Made by a program: the position numbers and the translations under genes. From the NCBI GenBank assembly GCA_002392835.1, contig DGHX01000049.1:1-9130 (forward strand): a DNA stretch of 9,130 bases, in the 5' to 3' direction. Positions 1 through 6,767 of the stretch are shown here, one piece after another (within the stretch, counting starts at the first letter, position 1; each line of letters opens with the position of its first letter). The notes below the pieces were generated by a model, which was given only the letters and a program-made list of their open reading frames with translations, did not search any database and was not told where the DNA came from. The DNA comes from Prevotella sp. UBA3837 (GTDB lineage: Bacteria > Bacteroidota > Bacteroidia > Bacteroidales > Bacteroidaceae).

Positions 1-143
1 TTTTTTTTTCCATATACATTATCTATGAGGTGAGTTTTTTCGGTGAAAACTTAAAATTTTGCATTTTTGTACAGAATCAATAAAAAAAGTTAATTGAAAC
101 GAAATAAGGGCATGCAAGTCGCACGAAAGTGGCAACTTCTTCG

Positions 144-151
144 TACTTTTG
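144..151 (+). promoter_or_regulatory. Bacteroidetes-type -7 box for the acidic protein / ClC operon
   Basis: TACTTTTG matches the Bacteroidetes sigma-ABfr -7 consensus TAnnTTTG exactly. It would place transcription start near 158, giving a leader of about 20 nt before the ATG at 178. No clear -33 TTG lies 19-21 nt upstream, so the second promoter element is weak. The next gene begins 12 nt after the first ends, so this promoter probably drives both. Confidence 0.6.
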
Positions 152-177
152 CATTCGAAACATATTGACCACTAATT

Positions 178-621
178 ATGATGAAGGCAACAGAGCAGAC
201 CATTCAGCAGATAGACAGAGCCTTGCGGAAGACGGCCGAGAAATTTCCCCCCACGGAGGAGGCTGTGCAGATGACCGACATCCACGTGCGTGTGACGCAG
301 GAGACGGGCGAGCTGATGACTTTCGACGACGACGACCGCGAGCTGACACGCTGCGTGGTGGAGCAGTGGATAGACAACAAGGACGACGACTTCTACGCCA
401 CGGTAGCAGCCACGGTGCGCAGCTGCATAGCACGTCAGAAGGAGGCGCTGGAGCAGCTGTCGCTGCTGAAGCCTTATTCCTTTGTGCTGGAAGACGATGA
501 CTGCGAAGCCGTAGAGGAGCTGTTCGTGGTGGACGACGACATTGCCATCATAGACCCGGTGAACATTGACACGCTGGACAGCGACCTGGACGACTTCCTG
601 GAGAACCTGCTCAAGTCGTAG
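178..621 (+). CDS. Hypothetical acidic protein, first gene of the ClC operon
   Basis: A 147-residue protein that I do not recognise. It has no signal peptide and no membrane segment, so it is probably cytoplasmic. It is strongly acidic, with clusters of Asp/Glu: DDDD at residues 50-53, KDDD near 68-71, EDDD near 104-107, and a run VVDDD near 116-120. The C-terminal third is especially acidic and ends in a leucine-rich segment (DLDDFLENLLKS). Predicted helical stretches lie at residues 1-35 and 70-95. Two ATGs are adjacent at 178 and 181, and either could be the start. The stop is 12 nt before the ClC start, so the two are probably co-transcribed. Coding potential is supported by position behind a good promoter and by the G+C-rich third positions. 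The opposite-strand frames here have no such context. Function unknown; a partner or regulator of the transporter is only a guess from position. Confidence 0.8.
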   Translation: MMKATEQTIQQIDRALRKTAEKFPPTEEAVQMTDIHVRVTQETGELMTFDDDDRELTRCVVEQWIDNKDDDFYATVAATVRSCIARQKEALEQLSLLKPYSFVLEDDDCEAVEELFVVDDDIAIIDPVNIDTLDSDLDDFLENLLKS

Positions 622-633
622 CCCCATGCAGAG

Positions 634-2430
634 ATGAAGGCTTCGACACTCATACGTATTCTCACTCGCATAGACACCTGGCGCGCCACACATGTCAGCG
701 AGCGCATGTTTGTGCTCATGCTGGCCTTTATGGTGGGCGTGCTGTCGGCGGTGGCTGCCTACGTGCTGCACTGGCTCATCAACCAGATTGTGGCACTGCT
801 GACGGCTGGCTTCGATGCCACGTCGTTTAACCTGCTGTACCTGGTCTACCCCGTGGTGGGCATCCTGCTGACGATGCTCTTCGTGCGCTATGTGGTGAAG
901 GACAACATTTCGCACGGCATCACACGCATACTCTATGCCATCTCGCAGAACCGCTCGCGGCTGAAGGCCCACAACACGTGGTCGAGTGTCATTGCCTCGG
1001 CCATCACCATCGGCTTTGGCGGTTCGGTGGGAGCCGAGGCGCCCATCGTGCTCACCGGCTCGGCCATCGGGTCGAACCTGGGTAAGCTGTTCCGCATGGA
1101 CAGCCGCACGCTGATGCTGTTAGTGGGCTGTGGTGCCGCCGGTGCCATTGCTGGCATCTTCAAGGCACCGATAGCCGGGCTGGTGTTCACGCTGGAGGTG
1201 CTGATGATCGACCTGACGATGGCATCGCTGATGCCCATCCTGGTGAGCTGTGTCACCGCCACCTGCTTCACCTACGTATTCAGCGGCGACGCAGCGCTGT
1301 TCACCTTCCACTTAGACGACATGTGGACGGTGGAGCGCATACCGGCCTGTGTGGGGCTGGGCATCTTCTGCGGCCTAGTGAGCCTGTACTTCGTGCGCAC
1401 CATGGGCTTCTGCGAGGACCTCTTTGCGCGTCTGCGCAACCATCCCTACGTGAAGCTCGTCGTGGGCGGCTCGTTGCTGTCGCTGCTCATCTTCCTGTTC
1501 CCATCGCTCTTCGGCGAGGGCTACAACAGCATCAACCTGCTGCTGAACGGCAGTGGTGAGGACGACTGGTCGCAGATCCTGAACAACTCGCTCTTTGCCG
1601 GACAGGAGCGGCTGCTGGTGCTGTATGTGGCGCTGGTGCTGCTGACGAAGGTCTTTGCCACCAGTGCCACCAACGGCGGTGGCGGCTGTGGCGGTACTTT
1701 CGCTCCCTCGCTGTTTGTGGGTTGCTTCAGCGGCTTCCTGTTCTCGCGCCTGTGGAACATATATGAACTGGGCGTGCACGTGCCGGAGAAGAACTTCGCA
1801 CTCATGGGCATGGCGGGCGTGATGTCGGGCGTGATGCATGCGCCGCTGACGGGCATCTTCCTCATAGCCGAGCTGACGGGAGGCTACAGCCTGTTCCTGC
1901 CGCTGATGATCGTGTCGGTGTGCAGCTACCTGACCATCAACATCTTCGAGCCGCACAGCATCTACGGCTCGCGGCTGGCCAAGGAGGGCAAGCTCATCAC
2001 CCATCATACCGACCATGCCGTGCTGACGCTGATGCAGCTTGACAGCGTCATTGACCGTGACAACCTGTGGGTGAGCCCCGACACGGAGCTGGGCGCCATC
2101 GTGCACAAGATAAGCCGCTCGAAGGGGAACATCATTCCTGTGCTGGACGCTGCCGGCAACCTGCTGGGCGAGATTGACCTCCAGAAGATCCGCCACGTGG
2201 TGTTCCGCATTGAGCTGTACCACCACTTCACGGCCAGCCAGCTGATGCAGGAGCCGCCCGCCGTGCTGACCGACTCGCTGCCCATGACGGTGGTGATGAA
2301 GACCTTCGACGAAACGCATGCCGACTACCTGCCCGTGCTGGACGGCGACGGACACTTAAAAGGCTACCTCTCGCGCCAGCATGTATTCACGCAGTACCGC
2401 AAGATGGTAGCCGATATGAGTGAGGACTAA
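634..2430 (+). CDS. ClC-family anion channel/antiporter with two CBS domains
   Basis: A 598-residue inner-membrane protein of the voltage-gated chloride channel (ClC) family. The membrane domain covers about residues 25-445. The family signatures are visible. The first selectivity segment reads SHGIT at 93-97 (GSGIP in E. coli ClC). The gating-glutamate segment is GAEAP at 133-137, so the external gating Glu is kept (Glu135). The GxFxP-type segment GTFAP is at 354-358 after a Gly-rich stretch. The anion-coordinating Tyr is likely Tyr444 (HSIYG). At the internal proton-glutamate position (E. coli Glu203), the sequence AGLVFTLEV gives Val189, as in eukaryotic ClC channels. Two CBS repeats follow, at about 465-522 and 533-588, which in the family bind adenine nucleotides and modulate gating. 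The ATG at 634 is chosen because it gives a short cytoplasmic N-terminus before the first helix. It is the second gene of the operon and converges on the gene at 2440 with only 9 nt between. Family certain; channel versus antiporter, and ion, uncertain. Confidence 0.95.
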   Translation: MKASTLIRILTRIDTWRATHVSERMFVLMLAFMVGVLSAVAAYVLHWLINQIVALLTAGFDATSFNLLYLVYPVVGILLTMLFVRYVVKDNISHGITRILYAISQNRSRLKAHNTWSSVIASAITIGFGGSVGAEAPIVLTGSAIGSNLGKLFRMDSRTLMLLVGCGAAGAIAGIFKAPIAGLVFTLEVLMIDLTMASLMPILVSCVTATCFTYVFSGDAALFTFHLDDMWTVERIPACVGLGIFCGLVSLYFVRTMGFCEDLFARLRNHPYVKLVVGGSLLSLLIFLFPSLFGEGYNSINLLLNGSGEDDWSQILNNSLFAGQERLLVLYVALVLLTKVFATSATNGGGGCGGTFAPSLFVGCFSGFLFSRLWNIYELGVHVPEKNFALMGMAGVMSGVMHAPLTGIFLIAELTGGYSLFLPLMIVSVCSYLTINIFEPHSIYGSRLAKEGKLITHHTDHAVLTLMQLDSVIDRDNLWVSPDTELGAIVHKISRSKGNIIPVLDAAGNLLGEIDLQKIRHVVFRIELYHHFTASQLMQEPPAVLTDSLPMTVVMKTFDETHADYLPVLDGDGHLKGYLSRQHVFTQYRKMVADMSED

Positions 2431-2439
2431 TCAACTATC

Positions 2440-3234
2440 CTACTTCAGGATGTTGTAGAGCAGCGAGGTGAGCGAGATGAGGATGCTCGTTGCCGAGAAC
2501 CACAGGGTGGTCATGCTGCCCACGCTGGAGTTCTGTGCCTTCACCTTGTTGGGCGTCACGTTGATGACGTCGTTCTGCTGCATGTAGTAGTAGGGCGAGT
2601 TCACCAGGTTGGCGTCGGTCAGGTCAAGCAGGTGTATGGACTTCTGGCCGTTGGCATCCTCGCGGATGAGCTGCACGTTCTTGCGCTGTCCGTAGATGGT
2701 CAGGTCGCCGGCCTGTGCCAGCGCCTCGAGCACGGTAATCTTCTCGCGGCTGACGGTGAACGTTCCGGGGCGAGCCACCTCGCCGATGACCGATATCTGG
2801 TAGCCCGTCATGCGCACGGTGACGATGGGCTTCTCCTGCTCGTTGATGTAGGGCTGTATCTTCTGCTGAATCATCAGCTCGGCCTCCGACTTCGTCAGTC
2901 CGCCCACCTTCAGCTCGCCGATGATGGGGAAGTTAATCTTTCCCTGATTGTCAACGAGATAGGTCTGCAGCATGGCCGTCGAGTAGGTAGAGCGCGAGTT
3001 GACGGTGTAGGGGGTGGGTACGGTGAGGTTGAACGGTGCGGCAGCCTCTTCGTTGATGGTGCTCACGGTGATGGTGAGCTGGTCCTTGGGCATGATGCGG
3101 GCATCATAGAGGAATGCCGACTGGCTGAGGTCAGCCGTGGCGGCGTTCTGGAAGTAGGGCACGTCCTTGTGGCTGGTGCAGCTGGCCATGAGCAGTGCCA
3201 CGGCCGCAGCTGTGAGAAGTCTTTGAATGTTCAT
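2440..3234 (-). CDS. Wza-like polysaccharide export outer-membrane lipoprotein
   Basis: A 264-residue lipoprotein of the polysaccharide biosynthesis/export family (Poly_export plus SLBB domain), which forms the outer-membrane channel for capsule or exopolysaccharide. The signal peptide ends in lipobox LMASC with Cys19, followed by the DVPYFQN segment typical of Bacteroidetes members. The Poly_export domain spans about 42-145, including RIMPKDQLTITV and the VDNQGKINFPIIGELKVGGL strand pair. The SLBB domain spans about 147-225, with VIGEVARPGTFTV and the ITVLEALAQAGD helix. A hydrophobic segment at about 242-261, right at the C-terminus, matches the C-terminal membrane-spanning helix used by Wza-type channels. 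Unusually, no Wzc-type chain-length kinase or glycosyltransferase lies beside it. The downstream neighbour is a convergent ClC gene, and a separate operon lies upstream. It has its own promoter at 3263-3293. It probably works with export genes located elsewhere in the genome. Confidence 0.93.
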   Translation of the reverse strand: MNIQRLLTAAAVALLMASCTSHKDVPYFQNAATADLSQSAFLYDARIMPKDQLTITVSTINEEAAAPFNLTVPTPYTVNSRSTYSTAMLQTYLVDNQGKINFPIIGELKVGGLTKSEAELMIQQKIQPYINEQEKPIVTVRMTGYQISVIGEVARPGTFTVSREKITVLEALAQAGDLTIYGQRKNVQLIREDANGQKSIHLLDLTDANLVNSPYYYMQQNDVINVTPNKVKAQNSSVGSMTTLWFSATSILISLTSLLYNILK

Positions 3235-3262
3235 GTCGTTCTTTTTGTTTACAATTTGGCTG

Positions 3263-3293
3263 CAAAATTACGCATTATTTTCCATTCTGGCAA
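3263..3293 (-). promoter_or_regulatory. Promoter of the Wza-like gene
   Basis: On the minus strand TAATTTTG (3270-3263) is a perfect TAnnTTTG -7 box. A TTG at 3293-3291 lies 20 nt upstream of it, which fits the -33 element spacing. The start of transcription would be near 3256, leaving a leader of about 20 nt before the ATG at 3234. The -33 element abuts the terminator hairpin at 3298-3339. Confidence 0.7.
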
Positions 3294-3297
3294 GAAT

Positions 3298-3339
3298 AAG
3301 CGGCAAAAAGTTAGGCTTCTGCCCTGCTCTTTGCCGCTT
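3298..3339 (-). terminator. Hairpin, probable terminator of the uxaC-lipoprotein operon
   Basis: AAGCGGCAAA at 3298-3307 is perfectly inverted at 3330-3339 (TTTGCCGCTT), with a 22-nt loop. It begins 19 nt after the stop of the acidic lipoprotein on the minus strand. On that strand the tail is only moderately T-rich (TTATTCTT), while the plus-strand side has TTTTT at 3338-3342, so the hairpin could work in both directions or be an imperfect terminator. A downstream U-run shorter than usual lowers confidence. Confidence 0.55.
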
Positions 3340-3357
3340 TTTCGTGTGCAGGAGGCG

Positions 3358-4293
3358 TCATTCGGGCCATCCGCGCTTCAGGGTGATGATGCCGTCGGCC
3401 TGCTCGCCCTGCTTGTCGGTGATGCCGATGCCACCCTTCAGCTCGCCGTTGTCGTACAGCTCTAACGACAGCTCGATGTCGTCGTTATGTCCTTTGGCGT
3501 TGATGATGAGGAACATGTCCTGTATCTCGGCCTCAGCATCGTATTCGCTGTTGGCACCGTAGTAGCCGAACATGCTGACCTGGAGGTCGCCGTTGTCGTC
3601 GGTGGTAATCTCGAAGCAGAGGGGCGAGCTGCCCGCATCCTTCTCCTGCCATTTGCCCACGGCGGCCTCGCGCAGGCGGGCGGCCTCCTCCCACATCTCG
3701 TTCTTTGCTCCTTTTTCACCCCACGCCGACTCGGCAGCGCTGTAGTCCATGCCTTCTATGTCGGTGATGAACAGGCGGTCGCCCTGTCGGCGCACGGTGT
3801 AGGTGAGCGTCTGTCCGCCCTGCATGCCCGGGTCGCCATAGTAGAACACGAGGAAGTACTTGAAAGGTTTCCCCTCTTCGTCGGGCTGTGCCTTGGTGGT
3901 TCGGCTGCGCGACCAGACGATCATGTCTGTCTCGTCGGTGCCCACGAGCCACCACTTGGCATACTTCTGCTGCTCGCCGTCAGAGCCGTCGCCCTTGCTC
4001 ACGGCCTCCTTGTGCAGCCGCTTCAGCAGGTCGCCGCCCAGGTACTGCTCCAGCACTTCGTCGCTCCAGTAGCCCTCCTCGGGGCACTTGGCGTAGAACT
4101 CCTCCACGAAGCGGCATGCCTCCTGTTTGCCTACGTCCTCCCAGGGCAGCTCGTCATCGTCCTGAGCGTCGACAGCCGCCTCATCGGCCACGGCCTCGGT
4201 GCTGTCAGCATCGGGGTCGTGGTCCTGAGCTTTCTTTCCTCCGCAGGCCGTCAGCAAGAGCAGCACGGAGAGTGTCAGAAAGAACTGCTTCAT
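3358..4293 (-). CDS. Uncharacterised acidic two-domain lipoprotein downstream of uxaC
   Basis: A 311-residue predicted lipoprotein. The signal peptide MKQFFLTLSVLLLLTAC ends in a clear lipobox with Cys17. An acidic, low-complexity linker follows (residues 18-50, rich in Asp/Glu/Ala), of the kind often seen in exported Bacteroidetes lipoproteins. Residues about 55-190 form a first domain (FVEEFYAKC, WWLVGTDETD, FKYFLVFYYGD, GDRLFITDIEG). Its pattern recalls the DUF3828-like periplasmic fold, but I cannot confirm that. Residues about 210-307 look like a small beta-barrel, lipocalin-like domain starting GKW, with alternating strands (CFEITTDDNG, MFLIINAKG, IELSLELYDNGELKGGI, GIITLKRG). The start lies 1 nt after the uxaC stop, so the two are co-transcribed and probably translationally coupled. 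Function unknown. A role in envelope handling of uronate-containing material is an inference from position only. Confidence 0.85.
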   Translation of the reverse strand: MKQFFLTLSVLLLLTACGGKKAQDHDPDADSTEAVADEAAVDAQDDDELPWEDVGKQEACRFVEEFYAKCPEEGYWSDEVLEQYLGGDLLKRLHKEAVSKGDGSDGEQQKYAKWWLVGTDETDMIVWSRSRTTKAQPDEEGKPFKYFLVFYYGDPGMQGGQTLTYTVRRQGDRLFITDIEGMDYSAAESAWGEKGAKNEMWEEAARLREAAVGKWQEKDAGSSPLCFEITTDDNGDLQVSMFGYYGANSEYDAEAEIQDMFLIINAKGHNDDIELSLELYDNGELKGGIGITDKQGEQADGIITLKRGWPE

Positions 4294-4294
4294 C

Positions 4295-5701
4295 TTAGTA
4301 GAACTTGAAGTAGCGGCGTGCGTTGTTGTAGCTGATGTCCTCCACCATGCGTCCCAACAGCTCGCGGTCGTCGGGCAGCAGGCCCTTCTCCACGTCGTTG
4401 CCTAAGAGGTTGCAGAGTATGCGGCGGAAGTACTCGTGGCGAGGGTAGGAGAGGAACGAGCGGCTGTCGGTGAGCATGCCCACGAAGCGGCTTAGCAGTC
4501 CGAGCACGGAGAGGGCGTTCATCTGCTTCACCATGCCGTCCATCTGGTCGTTGAACCACCAGCCCGAGCCGAACTGAATCTTGCCGGGCTCGCCGCCCTG
4601 GAAGTTGCCCAGCATGGTGGCTATGACCTCGTTGGCGCAGGGGTTCAGCGTATATAATATGGTACGCGTGAGCTTGTCCTCCATGTTCAGCTTGTTCAGG
4701 AACTTCGACATGGCCCGTGCGGTGTTGAACTCGCCTATCGAGTCGAAGCCGGTGTCGGGACCCAGCTGGTTGTACATCTTCGTGTTGTTGTCGCGTATGG
4801 CGCCGTAGTGGAACTGCTGCGTCCAGTCGCTCTCAGCGTCCATCTCGGCCATGCGAGTCAGGAAGCAGTTCTTGTACTGGCGCACCTCGTAGGCCGACAG
4901 CTGCTGTCCGCGCAGGGCCTTCTCGAAGATGGTCTCAATCTGCGAGTCGGTATAATCCTCATCGTAGAACTCCTCAATGCCGTGGTCCGAGAGCTTGCAC
5001 CCGTTCTGTGCGAAGAAGTCGTGCCGCTTCTGCAGGGCGTCGACCATGTCGCTGAACTTCGTGATGCTCACTCCGCTCACCTGTGCCAGCTGCTCCACAT
5101 ACTTGGCAAACTCGGGCTTCTCGATGTTCATGGCCTTGTCGGGGCGCCATGCGGGAATCATCATGGGGTCGTCCTGTGCCTTGTTGCGGGCGTACTCTAT
5201 GTGGTTGTGCAGGTCGTCGACGGGGTCATCGGTGGTGCACACGCACTCCACATGGTAGTGCTTCATCAGTCCGCGTGCCGAGTACTCGGGCAGCTTCAGC
5301 TTCTCGTTGCACTCGTCGAAGATCTCGCGAGCCGTCTTCGGGCTGAGCAGCTTCTCAATGCCGAAGGCCGTCTTCAGCTCCAGGTGCGTCCAGTGGTACA
5401 GCGGGTTGCGCAGGGTGTAGGGCACGGTCTCGGCCCACTTCTCGAACTTCTCCCAGTCGCTGGTGTCCTTGCCGGTGCAGTAGCGCTCGTCAACGCCGTT
5501 GGTGCGCATGGCACGCCACTTGTAGTGGTCGCCGCCCAGCCACAGCTCGGTGATGCTCTTGAAGCGGTGGTCGTTGGCCACCATCTCGGGAATGAGGTGG
5601 CAGTGGTAGTCGATGATGGGCATCTTAGCCGCATGGTTGTGATACAGGTCCTGGGCCACTTCGGTCTCCAGCACGAAGTTCTTGTCGTTGAATGCTTTCA
5701 T
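4295..5701 (-). CDS. uxaC: Uronate isomerase (glucuronate isomerase)
   Basis: A 468-residue cytoplasmic enzyme of the amidohydrolase superfamily, the same length as E. coli UxaC (about 470). It isomerises D-glucuronate to D-fructuronate and D-galacturonate to D-tagaturonate, the first step of hexuronate catabolism from pectin and glucuronic-acid glycans. The family pattern is complete: the metal-binding HxH in DYHCHL (His33, His35), WRPDKAMNIEKP at 185-196, HYGAIRDNNTKMYNQLGPDTG at 298-318, GSGWWFNDQ at 378-386, and the C-terminal signature RFVGMLTDSRSFLSYPRHEYFRR at 405-427 with the likely catalytic Asp412. The ATG at 5701 gives the standard N-terminus MKAFNDKNFVLET. It is first in an operon with the lipoprotein gene 1 nt downstream. 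No other uxa/uxu gene is in the window. A -7 box at 5753-5746 and a repeated leader precede it. Confidence 0.97.
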   Translation of the reverse strand: MKAFNDKNFVLETEVAQDLYHNHAAKMPIIDYHCHLIPEMVANDHRFKSITELWLGGDHYKWRAMRTNGVDERYCTGKDTSDWEKFEKWAETVPYTLRNPLYHWTHLELKTAFGIEKLLSPKTAREIFDECNEKLKLPEYSARGLMKHYHVECVCTTDDPVDDLHNHIEYARNKAQDDPMMIPAWRPDKAMNIEKPEFAKYVEQLAQVSGVSITKFSDMVDALQKRHDFFAQNGCKLSDHGIEEFYDEDYTDSQIETIFEKALRGQQLSAYEVRQYKNCFLTRMAEMDAESDWTQQFHYGAIRDNNTKMYNQLGPDTGFDSIGEFNTARAMSKFLNKLNMEDKLTRTILYTLNPCANEVIATMLGNFQGGEPGKIQFGSGWWFNDQMDGMVKQMNALSVLGLLSRFVGMLTDSRSFLSYPRHEYFRRILCNLLGNDVEKGLLPDDRELLGRMVEDISYNNARRYFKFY

Positions 5702-5702
5702 T

Positions 5703-5730
5703 AGTTTGTGAGTTTTTAAGTTTGTGAGTT
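5703..5730 (-). repeat. 12-bp direct repeat in the uxaC leader
   Basis: AGTTTGTGAGTT occurs at 5703-5714 and again at 5719-5730, a 16-nt period (AACTCACAAACT read in the direction of uxaC). Both copies lie in the untranslated leader between the -7 box and the start codon; the first copy begins 2 nt upstream of the ATG. This may be a slippage-type duplication or a leader element. Nothing in the sequence decides between them. Confidence 0.6.
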
Positions 5731-5745
5731 CTTTCGTTTTCCCTG

Positions 5746-5753
5746 CAAAGTTA
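5746..5753 (-). promoter_or_regulatory. -7 box for uxaC
   Basis: TAACTTTG on the minus strand is a perfect Bacteroidetes -7 box, about 45 nt upstream of the uxaC ATG. No TTG is visible at the -33 spacing, so the promoter may be weak or need an activator, which would suit a catabolic gene. This last point is inference. Confidence 0.6.
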
Positions 5754-5841
5754 CTAAATCATTCGCGCATTCCGATGGTTGCCACCTGCTTTTTTTGATT
5801 TTTTAATGCTTCCGTCCCTTCGTGTTCTCAGAAATATTTCG

Positions 5842-5849
5842 TACCTTTG
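5842..5849 (+). promoter_or_regulatory. -7 box for map and the kinase operon
   Basis: TACCTTTG is a perfect TAnnTTTG -7 box, with start of transcription expected near 5856 and a leader of about 27 nt to the ATG at 5883. The -33 region (GTGTT) is weak. The box overlaps the TTG at 5847 that would otherwise be read as an upstream start of map, which argues against that start. The promoter is divergent from the uxaC promoter, about 90 bp away. Confidence 0.65.
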
Positions 5850-5882
5850 CACTCCCTATTCAGCAACAACGACAATACAGCA

Positions 5883-6749
5883 ATGAACGCAAAACCAAAA
5901 AAACGCCGCTGGCACTGCCTGCGCGGGCAAGAGCCGACGGAATTTGACAAACAGATCATGTACTGGGAGCAGAAGGGCAAGTTGGTGCCCACCCGCGACC
6001 TCATCAAAACTCCCGAACAGGTGGAGGGCATCCGGCGCGCCGGCGTGGTGAACACGGGTGTGCTCGACGCCGTGGCCGCCGCCATACACGAGGGAATGTC
6101 GACACTCGAGATAGACCAAATCTGCCGTGACTACTGCGAACAGCACGGCGCCACACCCGCATGTCTGGGCTACGAGGGATTCCCCATGAGCGTGTGCACC
6201 AGCATCAACGAGGTGGTGTGCCACGGCATACCGAAGGCCGAGGACGTGCTGCAGGAGGGCGACATCATCAACGTCGACTTCACCACCATCCTCGACGGAT
6301 ACTATGCCGACGCCTCGCGCATGTTCATCATCGGCAAGACCACGCCCGAGAAGGAGCAGCTGGTGCGCGTGGCCAAGGAATGTCTGGAGATAGGCATGGA
6401 GGCTGCCAAGCCCTGGGGCTTTGTGGGCGACATCGGCCACGCCATCGAGAAGCACTGCAAGAAGTATGGCTACGGCATCGTGCGCGACCTGGCCGGGCAC
6501 GGTGTGGGACTGCAATTCCACGAGGAGCCCGACGTCAACCACTACGGCCACCGCGGCACCGGCATGCTGCTCGTGCCCGGCATGGTGTTCACCATAGAGC
6601 CCATGATCAACATGGGGTCGTGGAAGGTATTTATCGACGCCGATGACCCCTACGAGTGGGAGGTCATCACCGAGGACGAGAAGCCCAGCGCACAGTGGGA
6701 GCACACGCTGCTGATGACAGAACACGGCGTGGAGGTGCTTACATACTGA
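5883..6749 (+). CDS. map: Methionine aminopeptidase, type I
   Basis: A 288-residue cytosolic metalloenzyme that removes the initiator Met from new proteins. All five metal ligands are recognisable by alignment to E. coli Map: Asp132 (NVDFT), Asp143 (YADAS), His206 (AGHGVG), Glu239 (FTIEP) and Glu273 (QWEHT). The substrate His residues are also present (His114 in CHGIP, His213 in FHEEP). It is longer than E. coli Map (264 aa), with an N-terminal extension of roughly 38 residues (basic KPKKRR, then WHCLRG) and a small insertion between the last two ligands. The ATG at 5883 is preferred. An in-frame TTG at 5847 would sit inside the -7 box and add 12 residues of no family relevance. The kinase gene starts 18 nt after the stop, indicating an operon. 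Confidence 0.97.
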   Translation: MNAKPKKRRWHCLRGQEPTEFDKQIMYWEQKGKLVPTRDLIKTPEQVEGIRRAGVVNTGVLDAVAAAIHEGMSTLEIDQICRDYCEQHGATPACLGYEGFPMSVCTSINEVVCHGIPKAEDVLQEGDIINVDFTTILDGYYADASRMFIIGKTTPEKEQLVRVAKECLEIGMEAAKPWGFVGDIGHAIEKHCKKYGYGIVRDLAGHGVGLQFHEEPDVNHYGHRGTGMLLVPGMVFTIEPMINMGSWKVFIDADDPYEWEVITEDEKPSAQWEHTLLMTEHGVEVLTY

Positions 6750-6767
6750 CAAAAACGAACCCACGTC

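Noticed and set aside
1..9. Run of nine T at the window edge as the tail of an upstream terminator
   Set aside because: The hairpin that would be needed is outside the window, so it cannot be supported.
1375..2355. Long minus-strand open frame opposite the ClC gene
   Set aside because: The product is rich in His, Gln and Arg with no recognisable pattern; the ClC frame explains the region fully.
2437..2451. ATCCT-ACTTC-AGGAT hairpin between the convergent ClC and Wza-like genes
   Set aside because: Only a 5-bp stem with no T-run, and it overlaps the end of the Wza-like gene; too weak to call a terminator.
3487..4308. Plus-strand frame opposite the acidic lipoprotein
   Set aside because: It is a shadow frame without promoter or family features, while the minus-strand frame has a clean lipoprotein signal and operon spacing.
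5847..5882. Upstream TTG start for map, adding 12 residues
   Set aside because: The TTG is part of the -7 box TACCTTTG, so it would lie upstream of the expected transcription start.
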